DNA of 64,000 nucleotides, taken from assembly GCA_030147845.1 (NCBI GenBank), contig JASBUN010000035.1, positions 1 to 64,000 of the forward strand, read 5' to 3'. Shown piece after piece: positions 42,901-51,848 of the stretch (within the stretch, counting starts at the first letter, position 1; each line of letters opens with the position of its first letter). The translations under genes and the position numbers were made by a program. This DNA is from Gammaproteobacteria bacterium. Lineage in GTDB: Bacteria; Pseudomonadota; Gammaproteobacteria; JASBUN01. The notes below the pieces were generated by a model. That model saw only the letters and a list, made by a program, of their open reading frames with translations. It did no database searches and was not told the DNA's origin.

Positions 42901-45289
42901 GGAAGGCGCCGAAATCATGGATTCCAGTGAAATGATTCTACAGCGCTGGAGTAAAGATACCGCTAACCTCGAGCTGGTGGTCGAGCTGCAGCGCGAGTTG
43001 CACACGCTGAAAGGTGGTGCGCGCATGGCGGGGATTGCGCCCATCGGTGATTTGAGTCATGCCGTCGAGTCGTTGCTCAGCGACATCGCCGAAGGTAAGG
43101 CTGCGGTTTCGAGCCCGGTGATTGATGTGCTGCGCCGTGTTCTGGATCGCTTGTTCATGATGCTCGAACGTACTCAGGAGCGTCGCGCGGTCGAGCCGGC
43201 TCCGGAGTTGGTCGATGAGCTCGAAGACTTGCGTCATGGCCGCGCTCCGGCTGTGCAGACGCCGGACGATGAGGCCGCTGCCGCTGCTACAACCGGCGAG
43301 GACGACAGCGATGTTTCGGCAACGGTTGACGAGCCGGAATCGGCGCCCGAAGCCTTGCCGCACACCGCAGCCGTGGTGCCGTTCCCGGTGCGTCCCACGG
43401 CGGCCGAACGGGCTGCCGCCGAGGCCGCCGAAGAGCATGCCGCCAAGCGTGCCCAAGGTCCGCAAGAGATGGTGCGCGTGCGCGCCGAGTTACTCGATGG
43501 ACTGGTTAACTACGCCGGCGAGGTCAGTATTTACCGCGCCCGCCTTGAGCAACAAAACGGTGCCTTCCGATTCAATCTGGTGGAACTGGGGCAGACCGTT
43601 GCACGTCTGCGCGAACAGCTTCGCAAGTTGGAGATCGAGACCGAAGCGCAGGTTTTGTACCGGTACGAACAAGAAGGCGGTGCGCACGAGGGTTTTGATC
43701 CGCTGGAGATGGACCGCTATTCGCAAATGCAGCAGTTGTCGCGCGCTTTGATGGAAAGCGTGGCCGACATATCCAGCATCGACGGCCTGCTCGGCAATCT
43801 GGTGCGTGAGTCTGAAACGCTGCTATTGCAGCAATCACGCGTCAACACCGAATTACAGGAAGGGCTCATGCGCACGCGCATGGTGCCGTTTACCGGTTTG
43901 GTGCCGCGCCTGCGTCGCTTGGTCCGGCAGACCTGCCAGGAGTTGGGTAAGACCGCGGAGTTGCACGTCTTGGGAGCCCAAGGCGAAATGGACCGCACGG
44001 TTCTGGACCGCATCCAGGCGCCTTTGGAACATATGCTCCGCAACGCTATTTCGCACGGCATAGAGACGCCGCAAGCGCGCAAGAAATTGGGCAAGCCCGA
44101 GACCGGCAATATTACGCTGTCGGTTACGCGCGAGGGCGCGGAAGTGGTCATTCAAATGGCCGATGACGGCGCCGGTATGGATTTGGGCGCAATTCGCGCC
44201 AAGGCCAGGGAGCGGGGTCTGCTGGATGAACACGCCCAGCTGACCGATAACGACATCATACAGTTTATTTTGGAATCAGGTTTCAGTACCGCGCAACAGG
44301 TTACGCAGATCTCGGGACGTGGTGTTGGCATGGACGTGGTCAACAGCGAGATTAAGCAACTGGGCGGCTCGCTGCATATCGATTCGCGTCTTAAGCACGG
44401 TTCCGCTTTCACCATACGCTTGCCGTTTACGCTGGCCTTGAATCAGGCGTTGTTGGTCGCCGTGGCGGAAGACACCTACGCCATTCCTCTGACCAGTATC
44501 GAGGGTATCGTGCGTCTGCCGCGGGCCGAGGTCGAGCACTTCTTGAGTGAGCCGAACGCCACCTACAGTTATGCCGGCATGGAGTATCAGGTGCAGAATC
44601 TGGGCGCGGTACTCGGCTCCGGCAGCGGCCACCTTGCCGCGGGCGCTAAAGTCTTTCCCGTGTTGCTGGTGCGCTCGGGTGATCGGCGTATGGCGCTGCA
44701 AGTGGACGGCCTGCTCGGTAGCCGTGAAATCGTCGTCAAATCGGTCGGTCCGCAGATCAGTACCGTGCGCGGCATTTCCGGCGCCACTATACTCGGCGAT
44801 GGCCGGGTGGTCCTGATCCTCGATGTCGCCGCGCTGACCCGCGTCAGTATTTCGACGCGTTTGGCGATGGATATCGCGCCGCCGGAGTCGGTGCAGGCGC
44901 CGAAACGGGGTATCAATGTCATGGTGGTCGACGATTCGATTACCGTGCGTAAGGTAACCACGCGTCTGTTGGAGCGCAACGAGATGCATGTGGTCACCGC
45001 CAAGGATGGTGTCGACGCGGTTACCCTGTTGCAGGAACACGTTCCTGATGTCATGCTGCTGGATATTGAGATGCCACGCATGGATGGATTCGAGTTGGCT
45101 ACGCATATCCGTAATGAGCCGCGCCTGAAACATATCCCGATCATCATGATTACGTCACGTTCCGGTGACAAGCACCGCCGTCGTGCGGAGGAAATCGGCG
45201 TGAATCGGTACCTCGGCAAGCCTTTCCAGGAGACCGATCTCCTCCAGAACATTCAAGAGTTGGTAAAGGAGCCGCGGGGTGATACCTGA
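39941..45289 (+). CDS. chpA: ChpA hybrid histidine kinase of the pilus chemosensory system
   Basis: 1782 residues, against about 2470 in P. aeruginosa. Order: N-terminal FimL-like region (about 1-570) without phosphotransfer His, an acidic Ala/Glu-rich linker (about 570-655), then three HPt domains with His705 (FHTLKGSG), His864 (LHTLHGSA) and His1021 (LHTLKGGA). A CheA-type dimerisation domain (from about 1180), ATPase domain (MLRNAISHGIE, DDGAGMDL, GRGVGMDVV), CheW-like domain (about 1500-1630) and a C-terminal receiver (VMVVDDSITVRK, MLLDIEMPRMDGFEL) follow. It phosphorylates PilG and PilH in response to PilJ. It overlaps pilK and chpB. Confidence 0.95.
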   Translation: MTMHDNIDYSTLSWVKQEIDETLDQARHALEDYVENPDDATQLRFCSTYIHQVYGTLQMVELYGAALFSEEMEQLAQALSDDTVAHKDEAYEVLMRAILQLPEYLERVQTGLADDPLILLPLLNDLRAARGQNLLSENSLFAPDLAVAGPLHVERRTPGANVAKLAKKLRHKFQVGLLAWYRDQDSKGGLGKMREVLTDLERACEHDDVVRLWWVAGGVVEALLDDGLSAGLSLKQLLGQVDREIKGLIDHGEAESADSHATELLKNLLYYVARASSAGERVSAVKDKFKLGGMVPSANELETARERLAGPNLSMMRTVSEAIREDLASVKDALDLYLRSNEPKVSDLEPQVETLRKVADTLGMLGLGIPRKLIQEQGAVVADILSGAVEANETRMMEIAGSLLFVESSLDGLMQSRIARGSEEARAAHESEGAPTRIPRAEFQQIKSVVMKEISGSLAKAKDAVIAFIDAPWDHDLITDVPQMIEQVRGALEIISLEHAARLLGAINDYIREQLLQQRRQPSADELDQFADAVSSVEYYLEAVDEPGRSGVSILRVAHESLEKLGYPVETPAAVMEDEVTAVAEAADDFGAAPFVMEDEAIESVEIEALPAEIDAQPAEIAIEESDIEEITLEAPPATDVPIESPEPKAFTAPPALANDIDDDILDIFVEEAEEELAAINEMMPRWENDTDNFEPLQTVRRSFHTLKGSGRLVGALDIGELAWSIENMLNRVLDQTIPVHADMVGLIHAAADAVPGLLVKLRGGTPPEVDVQELTDRGFALVEAAKAAGTSPEDQLAEEARSALPADESEQDARPAEVMDPTLFDIFSKESAGHLDEIKAFIDACQSNAQQCAVTDALVRALHTLHGSARMAGAKSVAELGGLLEKYVKALMSNEAPLPADGMSALVDGVGAIYSMLGDLNRPGVNPLEAWGDLLERVRVLCTSEQARLEDRLRQEQIEASGAQAGAGEDQAAAEYDTELVEVFLEEGAEIMDSSEMILQRWSKDTANLELVVELQRELHTLKGGARMAGIAPIGDLSHAVESLLSDIAEGKAAVSSPVIDVLRRVLDRLFMMLERTQERRAVEPAPELVDELEDLRHGRAPAVQTPDDEAAAAATTGEDDSDVSATVDEPESAPEALPHTAAVVPFPVRPTAAERAAAEAAEEHAAKRAQGPQEMVRVRAELLDGLVNYAGEVSIYRARLEQQNGAFRFNLVELGQTVARLREQLRKLEIETEAQVLYRYEQEGGAHEGFDPLEMDRYSQMQQLSRALMESVADISSIDGLLGNLVRESETLLLQQSRVNTELQEGLMRTRMVPFTGLVPRLRRLVRQTCQELGKTAELHVLGAQGEMDRTVLDRIQAPLEHMLRNAISHGIETPQARKKLGKPETGNITLSVTREGAEVVIQMADDGAGMDLGAIRAKARERGLLDEHAQLTDNDIIQFILESGFSTAQQVTQISGRGVGMDVVNSEIKQLGGSLHIDSRLKHGSAFTIRLPFTLALNQALLVAVAEDTYAIPLTSIEGIVRLPRAEVEHFLSEPNATYSYAGMEYQVQNLGAVLGSGSGHLAAGAKVFPVLLVRSGDRRMALQVDGLLGSREIVVKSVGPQISTVRGISGATILGDGRVVLILDVAALTRVSISTRLAMDIAPPESVQAPKRGINVMVVDDSITVRKVTTRLLERNEMHVVTAKDGVDAVTLLQEHVPDVMLLDIEMPRMDGFELATHIRNEPRLKHIPIIMITSRSGDKHRRRAEEIGVNRYLGKPFQETDLLQNIQELVKEPRGDT

Positions 45290-46610
45290 GCTCGACCGGG
45301 CATCGTTGCGTGTCGCCATCTTTTCGCGCTCGACCAGGCAACGGGATTGCCTAGCCCAGATTTTGCAGAACAATGGCCTCGATGTAGTGCCCGATGACCT
45401 GATGCAGCAGCGACTGCCGGCGGGCGTCGATCGTGATATTGCTGACGTACTGTTGGTCGATCTCGATGATGGCGATGCGGCACAGGAAGAATTACTCGAT
45501 CAGTTGTTCGACCGCACCGACCTACCCATATTACTGAACGACAGTGCGGCTACGCAGTTGCCCGGAAGTCTGAGCGGTCAAGCGTGGGGGCGGCGGCTGG
45601 CGGGAAAGCTGGCCGGCCTGGTTAAGGACGATCAGGCCGGCAGCAAACCGGCGCCGCCGCCGTCGAAGGAAGAAACGTCTTCGACGCCGACCGAAATCAC
45701 CGAACTCCGTTCACCCGACCAACGCGATGCCGCGGCAAGCATCGATAACGATGTGCCGAGCGGTGGAGTGTTAACCGACGCTGCGTGTGAAATCCCCGAC
45801 CTTGATACGCCGATCGATGATTTACCCTTGTTCGCGGAGACCAATGCGCACATCAAGGCGGTCAACGCGGCGCCGGAGCAAAGCGCGTCAGCGGTCAGCG
45901 ACGAAGCGATACCGGGCGGCGATACGAGCACTATGGAATTTAATTCGCTGCCGCTTGTTGACGATGTTTTCGAAATTGATGAGTCGGCTTTCGGTGGGTC
46001 TGCATCGACGTTTGCGCGCATCGGTGGCGATGATGCCGCCGAGACGGTATGGGTTCTCGGCGCATCGATCGGTGGTCCGCAGGCACTCAAGGCCTTTCTG
46101 GCCGAGTTGCCGGCCGACATCCCGGTTGGTTTCGTGCTCGCGCAGCACATCGGTGCAGGCTTTGTAAGTTTATTGGCCGAGCAGCTGGGGCGAGCCACCG
46201 CGTTAAACGTCTGCTGCGCCGAAGCGGGCATGCGCGTACGCAACGGCGACGTTTTGATCGCACCGGTCGAGGAACGCTTGGCATTTGGTGTCGACGGCCG
46301 CATCGAGTTGCAGCCGGTGGCGCAGCGCAGCGTGTATAGTCCATCAGTCGACGCGGTGATGTATGACGTGGCAAGTCACTATGGTAGCAACGCGCATGCC
46401 ATCGTCTTCAGTGGAATGGGTAACGATGGCCTTAACGGCTGCCGGGTGATCGCTGAAAAGGGAGGCGCCATCTGGGCGCAAGAGGCAAGTACCTGCGTCA
46501 TAAGCAGTATGGCCGACGCCGTGCGTTTTGCTGGTCTGGCCGATCGTTCGGGCACGCCGCAGGATTTGGCGCAGGCGCTGTTAACTTATCTCAAACGGAG
46601 TGTGGCGTAA
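45279..46610 (+). CDS. chpB: CheB-type methylesterase ChpB with degenerate receiver-like N-terminus
   Basis: 443 residues. The C-terminal CheB domain (about 245-440) has the triad Ser in GASIGGPQAL, His in AQHIGAGFV and Asp in FSGMGNDGLNG, so it should demethylate PilJ. The first 115 residues have receiver-like strands (LRVAIFSRS, VLLVDLDDG) but lack the acidic pair after the first strand, so they are unlikely to be phosphorylated. A long acidic linker joins the two. The gene starts at a GTG inside the chpA end, overlapping by 11 bases. Confidence 0.92.
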   Translation: MIPELDRASLRVAIFSRSTRQRDCLAQILQNNGLDVVPDDLMQQRLPAGVDRDIADVLLVDLDDGDAAQEELLDQLFDRTDLPILLNDSAATQLPGSLSGQAWGRRLAGKLAGLVKDDQAGSKPAPPPSKEETSSTPTEITELRSPDQRDAAASIDNDVPSGGVLTDAACEIPDLDTPIDDLPLFAETNAHIKAVNAAPEQSASAVSDEAIPGGDTSTMEFNSLPLVDDVFEIDESAFGGSASTFARIGGDDAAETVWVLGASIGGPQALKAFLAELPADIPVGFVLAQHIGAGFVSLLAEQLGRATALNVCCAEAGMRVRNGDVLIAPVEERLAFGVDGRIELQPVAQRSVYSPSVDAVMYDVASHYGSNAHAIVFSGMGNDGLNGCRVIAEKGGAIWAQEASTCVISSMADAVRFAGLADRSGTPQDLAQALLTYLKRSVA

Positions 46611-46611
46611 T

Positions 46612-47079
46612 ATGGTCGATATCACGGTTTCCGTGCCGAGTCTGCTGATCCCGGTGCATGGTAAGACGCTGATTTTGCCGAATGCTGCGGTCGCTGAAAT
46701 TGTCGACTATCGGGATCCCGAAGCGGTTGAAGGTGGACCCGATTGGCTGCTGGGGTCAATCTCCTGGCGCGGCAAACAGCTACCCGTGATTGCCTGCGAA
46801 GCGGTTATGGGTGGGGAGTTGCCGCCAGCCCAGGGAGCGCAACGTATCGCCGTGGTCAACACGCTCAACGAAAATCCGGATCTACCGTTCTTCGCCCTCG
46901 TGCTGCAGGGAATTCCTCAATTGGTGGGCGCCGTCGAAGCCGTGGTTGCGGCTGCCGCGGATGACGCTGCCACGCCACCCACCGGCGTCTTGACCGAAGT
47001 GACTGTAAACGGCCAGCCGGCGTTGATTCCTGATCTCGACGCACTCGAACGCATGATTAGCGAAGCCTACCGCCGCTAA
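46612..47079 (+). CDS. chpC: CheW-like protein ChpC
   Basis: 155 residues from the ATG at 46612, one base after the chpB stop and with ACGGAG upstream. It has a CheW fold: LLIPVHGKTLILPNAAVAEIV, DWLLGSISWRGKQLPVIAC, FALVLQGIPQLV. It is a second adaptor beside PilI, the last gene of the Chp cluster, and converges on rsmE. Confidence 0.9.
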   Translation: MVDITVSVPSLLIPVHGKTLILPNAAVAEIVDYRDPEAVEGGPDWLLGSISWRGKQLPVIACEAVMGGELPPAQGAQRIAVVNTLNENPDLPFFALVLQGIPQLVGAVEAVVAAAADDAATPPTGVLTEVTVNGQPALIPDLDALERMISEAYRR

Positions 47080-47106
47080 GTCGCCGTTGTCGGGCCGCCT
47101 CGATAA

Positions 47107-47847
47107 TTAGCCGGTACGAAAGTCTCCCCACAGCGTTTGCAGTGCAGCCAGCATGGCGATAGCGGCGGTCTCGGTCCGCAACACGCGCGGTCCTAGGCGC
47201 ACGCCAACGAAACCGGCCTGCCTGGCGGCATCCGCCTCCTGCGCTGTAAAGCCGCCTTCCGGTCCCGATAACACCATTGCCTGGTCACACGCGGGCGTAA
47301 AATCCGATAACGCACGGCTCGACTCAGGGTCCATCATGAAGGCGTTGGCGACGCTACCAATGTTGGCCAGCCAAGTATTCAAAGGTAGCGGCGGTTGAAC
47401 GTCGGGTACGCGGTTGCGTCCGCATTGTTCGCAGGCGCTGACCGCGACTGCCTGCCAGTGGGAGGTACGCCGGTCCAATCGTTCGCCCTTGAGTTGCACC
47501 ACTGCGCGTGCCGAAAATACCGGAACGATCGCGTGGACGCCGAGCTCCACGGCCTTCTGCACGGTGTAGTCCATGCGCTCGCCCTTGGAAATCGCTTGAA
47601 CCAAGGTAATCGACAGAGGGGATTCCACTTCCTGTTCAACAAATGCATCGATGCGTAGCGATAGCGTTCCGCGCCCCACGCGGTCGATCGTGCCGTGGTA
47701 TTCTCCACCGCTACCGTTGAATACGGTGAGTGGCTGCCCGACCTGCATGCGCAGCACGCGGATGGCGTGATTGGCGCTCATACCATCCAAGTCGATAAGC
47801 GCGCCGACGGCCAATGGCTGAGGCGTGTGAATGCGGGTCAGACGCAT
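47107..47847 (-). CDS. rsmE: 16S rRNA (uracil(1498)-N(3))-methyltransferase
   Basis: 246 residues. An N-terminal PUA-like domain (NHAIRVLRMQVGQPLTVFNG) is followed by a SPOUT knot domain. The SAM-binding C-terminal motifs are LSGPEGGFTAQEADAA and LGPRVLRTETAAIAML. It methylates U1498 of 16S rRNA. The length is normal. It lies 7 bases after bioA on the same strand, a pairing seen in many gammaproteobacteria. Confidence 0.95.
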   Translation of the reverse strand: MRLTRIHTPQPLAVGALIDLDGMSANHAIRVLRMQVGQPLTVFNGSGGEYHGTIDRVGRGTLSLRIDAFVEQEVESPLSITLVQAISKGERMDYTVQKAVELGVHAIVPVFSARAVVQLKGERLDRRTSHWQAVAVSACEQCGRNRVPDVQPPLPLNTWLANIGSVANAFMMDPESSRALSDFTPACDQAMVLSGPEGGFTAQEADAARQAGFVGVRLGPRVLRTETAAIAMLAALQTLWGDFRTG

Positions 47848-47854
47848 GCGCGGT

Positions 47855-49204
47855 TCAGTCCGCTACCGCCAGCCCGATACCTTCGCGCGCCACCTCGGCC
47901 AAAAAATTGATTTGGTCTTCGGTGATGACATAGGGTGGCATGAAATACACAACATTGCCGAGTGGGCGCAATAGCACGCCACGTTGTAACGCGTGTTGAT
48001 AGACGCGCAAACCGCGCCGTTCCTGCCAGGGGTAGGCGCGGCGCGTTGTTTTGTCCGCGACCAATTCAACCGCGGCGATCATGCCTGTCTGGCGAACTTC
48101 GGCTACCTGCGGATGCTGGTTCAGTTCGGTTAACGCATCGGACATGGCGCGCGCCAGTGAGCGATTGTTTTCGATTACATTGTCCTCGGCGAAGATATCC
48201 AAGGTCGCGAGTGCGGCCGCACAACCCAAAGGATTGCCGGTGAAGCTGTGCGAGTGCAAAAACGCACGCAGGTTTTGATAGTCGTCATAGAACGCCGAGT
48301 AGATCTCATCGCTGGTCATGGTCACCGACAGCGGCAGATAGCCGCCGGTTAGTCCTTTCGATAAACACATGAAATCCGGGCTGATGCCGGCCTGCTCGCA
48401 GGCGAACAGGGTGCCCGTGCGGCCAAAGCCGGTAGCAACTTCGTCAGCGATCAAATGTACTTGGTAACGGCTACAAGCTTCACGCAAACGTTCCAAGTAG
48501 ATAGGGTGGTACATGCGCATGTTGCCGGCGCACTGAACCAGCGGCTCGACGATGACCGCACAGACCTCGTCGGCATGCTCCGATAAGGTCTTTTCCATAT
48601 GTTCGAACATGCGCGAACTGTGCTCTTCGCAAGTCTCGCCGGCCGCACGCGTATAGCAGTCCGGCGACGGCACCGTAATGACATCCATGAGTAATGGCGC
48701 ATAGGTTTGTTTATACAGTTCGACATCGCCAACGGCTAAAGCGCCGAGCGTTTCGCCGTGGTAGCTGTTGCTGAGCGTAATGAATCGACGCTTGTTGTTG
48801 CGGCCGTGGTTATGCCAGTAGTGAAAACTCATTTTCAGCGCAACTTCGACTGCTGATGAGCCGTTGTCAGCGAAGAAGCAACGGCTCAGTCCGTTCGGCG
48901 TAAGCTGCACCAGCCGCTCCGAGAGTTTCAGCGCGGGTTCATGGCTGAAGCCGGCCATGATGACATGTTCGAGCTGATCGATTTGCGCTTTTACGGCCGC
49001 GTTGGTGCGCGGATTGGCGTGTCCGAATAAATTGACCCACCACGAACTGATGGCGTCTAGGTAGCGCTTACCGTCGAAATCTTCCAGCCAGACACCTTCG
49101 CCTCGCCGAATGGGGATCATCGGCAGCCATTCGTGGTCTTTCATTTGCGTACACGGATGCCAGATGGTGCGTAAGTCGCGTTCGATGAAGTCGGCGTTGT
49201 TCAT
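47855..49204 (-). CDS. bioA: Adenosylmethionine-8-amino-7-oxononanoate aminotransferase
   Basis: 449 residues. A class III PLP aminotransferase of biotin synthesis that uses SAM as amino donor. WHPCTQMKDHE near 15-25 is diagnostic of BioA; ISSWWVNLFGHANPRTN, the PLP motif DEVATGFGRTGTLFACE, and the Lys in CLSKGLTGGYLPLS are present. No other bio genes are in the window. It shares the SAM-related neighbourhood (metK, ahcY, metF) about 3 kb upstream. Confidence 0.95.
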   Translation of the reverse strand: MNNADFIERDLRTIWHPCTQMKDHEWLPMIPIRRGEGVWLEDFDGKRYLDAISSWWVNLFGHANPRTNAAVKAQIDQLEHVIMAGFSHEPALKLSERLVQLTPNGLSRCFFADNGSSAVEVALKMSFHYWHNHGRNNKRRFITLSNSYHGETLGALAVGDVELYKQTYAPLLMDVITVPSPDCYTRAAGETCEEHSSRMFEHMEKTLSEHADEVCAVIVEPLVQCAGNMRMYHPIYLERLREACSRYQVHLIADEVATGFGRTGTLFACEQAGISPDFMCLSKGLTGGYLPLSVTMTSDEIYSAFYDDYQNLRAFLHSHSFTGNPLGCAAALATLDIFAEDNVIENNRSLARAMSDALTELNQHPQVAEVRQTGMIAAVELVADKTTRRAYPWQERRGLRVYQHALQRGVLLRPLGNVVYFMPPYVITEDQINFLAEVAREGIGLAVAD

Positions 49205-49308
49205 GATAGATCGGTAGCAGTGGGTGGGGGCGAATGGTATCGCAGCTTGGAGTTAACCATGGGTCACTATAGTGAAACGCGGAGAAGCCATCAAGGTGCC
49301 AAATGGCG

Positions 49309-50406
49309 TTAAAGAATTGGGCTTTCGCTATTGGGCTCTTCGGCGGCATCGTCGAGTTGATGTTCCTCCTGAAAGGCCTCGAGTCGCGCGGAAACATTTT
49401 CAGAGGTACGAAAGCGGGCGATATGAAACAGCGCATCACCTTCGTTTGCCAACGGCAGATTGGTACGACCGATGACAACGCCATCGGTGGGAGAGAGTAT
49501 TTCGGTCTCCTGCTCGCCGAATGGATCGGCAAGCATGCCCAGTAAACCGCCGTGTGTGACTGACGCCCCCAACGGCACGATGGTGCGGAGAACGCCGCTG
49601 ACCGGCGCACGCACCCAAGCGCTCGAACGTGCTGAGACCGGTTCCGGTATCTGTCTCGGGGCGCTACGCGAGGGCGGCAGCATATGTAGCGCACGCATCA
49701 CGTTGACGATGCCGCGCACCCCGGCGCGGATCGAGACCTCGTCGAAACGTAACGCTTCGCCGGCCTCATAGAGGAGCATGGGAATACCCATCTCGGCGGC
49801 GGCTTGGCGCAGTGAGTTGTCGCGCACGTCGGCGTTGAGCAGCACCGGAACGCCGAAGGCCCTGGCTAGTCGATTGGTTTCTACGTCGTCCAGATTGGCC
49901 CGGATTTGCGGCAAGTTGGTGCGATGTATGGCGCCGGTATGCAGGTCGATGCCGTGAGTACAGCGGCTGACCACTTCGGTCATGAATAAATGCGCCAGGC
50001 GCGCCCCCAGTGAGCCGCGTTCGGAACCAGGAAAAATGCGATTGAGGTCGCGCCGGTCGGGCAAGTAACGCGAGTGATGGATAAAGCCGTGCACGTTGAC
50101 GACGGGAACGGCAATCAGTGTGCCGCGTAGGCGCTTCAAGGCCGGAAGCTTGAGCAGTCGGCGGATGATCTCCACGCCGTTGAGCTCATCGCCATGAATG
50201 GCAGCGCTGACAAACAGCTGCGGCCCTGCCTTGTTTCCGCGCACGACCTGCACCGGCATGGCGACCTGCGAATGGGTGTAGAGCTTTGTTACAGGGAAGC
50301 TGATGGTCGCTCGTTCGCCCCTGCGCACGTGCGTGCCGCCAATCTCTAATTCTGCCGGGTCTAGATCAGCCCTTGCCACGTGTGCGCGTCCGATGAGGCT
50401 TGGCAT
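49309..50406 (-). CDS. Succinylglutamate desuccinylase/aspartoacylase-family zinc hydrolase
   Basis: 365 residues, M14-like zinc amidohydrolase. The metal site begins [18 protein letters not shown] near 68-85. [22 protein letters not shown] near 119-140 and [19 protein letters not shown] near 152-170 complete the signature. The C-terminal barrel region ([15 protein letters not shown]) resembles a lipoyl-like hammerhead. It overlaps the rimK end by about 40 bases from the ATG at 50406; a GTG at 50379 would shorten the overlap. Genes of this family repeatedly accompany rimK and may remove glutamate or related groups. The substrate is unproven. Confidence 0.85.
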   Translation of the reverse strand: MPSLIGRAHVARADLDPAELEIGGTHVRRGERATISFPVTKLYTHSQVAMPVQVVRGNKAGPQLFVSAAIHGDELNGVEIIRRLLKLPALKRLRGTLIAVPVVNVHGFIHHSRYLPDRRDLNRIFPGSERGSLGARLAHLFMTEVVSRCTHGIDLHTGAIHRTNLPQIRANLDDVETNRLARAFGVPVLLNADVRDNSLRQAAAEMGIPMLLYEAGEALRFDEVSIRAGVRGIVNVMRALHMLPPSRSAPRQIPEPVSARSSAWVRAPVSGVLRTIVPLGASVTHGGLLGMLADPFGEQETEILSPTDGVVIGRTNLPLANEGDALFHIARFRTSENVSARLEAFQEEHQLDDAAEEPNSESPIL

Positions 50407-51271
50407 TGGTCTCGATGAAGGCGATGATCTGCCCGGCGATATCTTTTTGTGTCGCGTTTTCTATTCCACCCAGGCCAGGTGAAGAATTAACTTCCATGAC
50501 CACGGGCCCGTGGTTGGATCGCAGTATGTCGACGCCGGCGACGTTCAAGCCCATGATGCCGGCCGCGCGCGCTGCGGTTGAGCGCTCTTCCGGCGTAATC
50601 TTTATCAGGCTGGCCGTGCCGCCCCGATGCAGGTTGGAGCGGAATTCACCTTCTCGCCCTTGGCGCTGCATGGCGGCGACGACCTTGCCGTCGACAACGA
50701 AACAGCGGATGTCGGCGCCGCCGGCTTCCTTGATAAATTCCTGCGCGAGTATGTTTGCTTTCAAACCCATGAAGGCTTCGATGACGCTTTCCGCCGCCTT
50801 TTGCGTCTCCGCCAAAACGACACCGATACCTTGCGTGCCTTCGAGTAATTTAATTACCAACGGCGCGCCGCCGACCTCTTTGATTAAGTCGTCGACGTCA
50901 TCCGGACTGTGCGCAAAGCTGGTCACCGGCAGGCCGATACCTTTGCGTGCGAGTAGTTGCAGAGAACGTAATTTGTCACGCGAGCGCGTAATGGCAACCG
51001 ATTCGTTGACGGGATAGACGCCCATCATCTCAAACTGCCGCAAAACCGCCGTGCCATAAAAGGTGACCGAAGCGCCTATTCGCGGAATCACAGCATCGAA
51101 ACCGGTCAGTTCGTTGCCTTTGTAGTGGATGCTCGGTTTGAGCGAGGTAATGTTCATGTAACAGCGCAATGGATCCAGTACTTGGACTTCATGACCCCGT
51201 TGCGTGCCGGCTTCAACAAGGCGGCGGGTTGAATAAAGCTTTGGGTTGCGGGAGAGAATGGCGATTTTCAT
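50366..51271 (-). CDS. rimK: RimK, ATP-dependent glutamate ligase
   Basis: 301 residues from the ATG at 51271, which has GAGGT 8 bases upstream. It closely matches E. coli Rim[57 protein letters not shown] and [13 protein letters not shown]. An ATP-grasp enzyme, it adds glutamates to the C-terminus of ribosomal protein S6 and makes poly-glutamate. It lies between a RimB-like protease gene and an AstE/AspA-like hydrolase, so modification and its reversal may be encoded together. Confidence 0.95.
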   Translation of the reverse strand: MKIAILSRNPKLYSTRRLVEAGTQRGHEVQVLDPLRCYMNITSLKPSIHYKGNELTGFDAVIPRIGASVTFYGTAVLRQFEMMGVYPVNESVAITRSRDKLRSLQLLARKGIGLPVTSFAHSPDDVDDLIKEVGGAPLVIKLLEGTQGIGVVLAETQKAAESVIEAFMGLKANILAQEFIKEAGGADIRCFVVDGKVVAAMQRQGREGEFRSNLHRGGTASLIKITPEERSTAARAAGIMGLNVAGVDILRSNHGPVVMEVNSSPGLGGIENATQKDIAGQIIAFIETNAKPHRTRTRGKG

Positions 51272-51308
51272 AGAGTGACCTCGTGATAACGAGCCTCGAC
51301 AATACACA

Positions 51309-51764
51309 TTAGTCGTGGGTGGGCCGGTTTCCGTGCATGTATGAGTGCGCGGGATCGACTACGAAGCGATTGAGCAAGGCGGTGCGCCCGAGTAGCATCC
51401 GAAAACGCATGGTGTCGCGATTGGTTAGCGTCATTTCGATGTCCCAGGTTAGACGGCCAAGCGTAATAGGAGTGGTGATCACATAACGCTCCTCGCGATG
51501 GCCACCGGAATCAGTCACCCAGCGCTGATCGACGACAGGCGCTGTGCATTCCGCAACGACATCTGTACGCTGCTGTAACGGATGGACCTTGAAGCGCACC
51601 ATCGGTGCACCGCCGTCATGGAAAAAGTCGATTGCAAACGTATGCAGCGCCGAGGTGCGGGCGCCGGTGTCCACTTTGGCTTTGATGTGCTCGATACCGA
51701 GATCCGGTAGACAAGCCCACTCGCGCCAGCCGACGCGCGCCCGATTGTTGGTAACATCCGTCAT
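51309..51764 (-). CDS. rimB: RimB-type retropepsin-like protease (ATP-dependent zinc protease family)
   Basis: 151 residues from the ATG at 51764; the frame extends 28 codons further, but family members begin near [15 protein letters not shown]. The motif [16 protein letters not shown] near 29-44 carries the Asp-Thr-Gly-Ala of retropepsin-like proteases, and [13 protein letters not shown] near the end is conserved. In Pseudomonas RimB acts with RimK in controlling S6 glutamylation. It ends 37 bases before rimK starts. The annotation name is historical and no zinc motif is seen. Confidence 0.88.
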   Translation of the reverse strand: MTDVTNNRARVGWREWACLPDLGIEHIKAKVDTGARTSALHTFAIDFFHDGGAPMVRFKVHPLQQRTDVVAECTAPVVDQRWVTDSGGHREERYVITTPITLGRLTWDIEMTLTNRDTMRFRMLLGRTALLNRFVVDPAHSYMHGNRPTHD

Positions 51765-51848
51765 GTCTGGTTCGATAGCCGTTCGACCTGTGTCTGGACG
51801 CCCAATTCTCTCTACAGCGCGAGCACTGCGCACGCGATCCCGCGGCAT

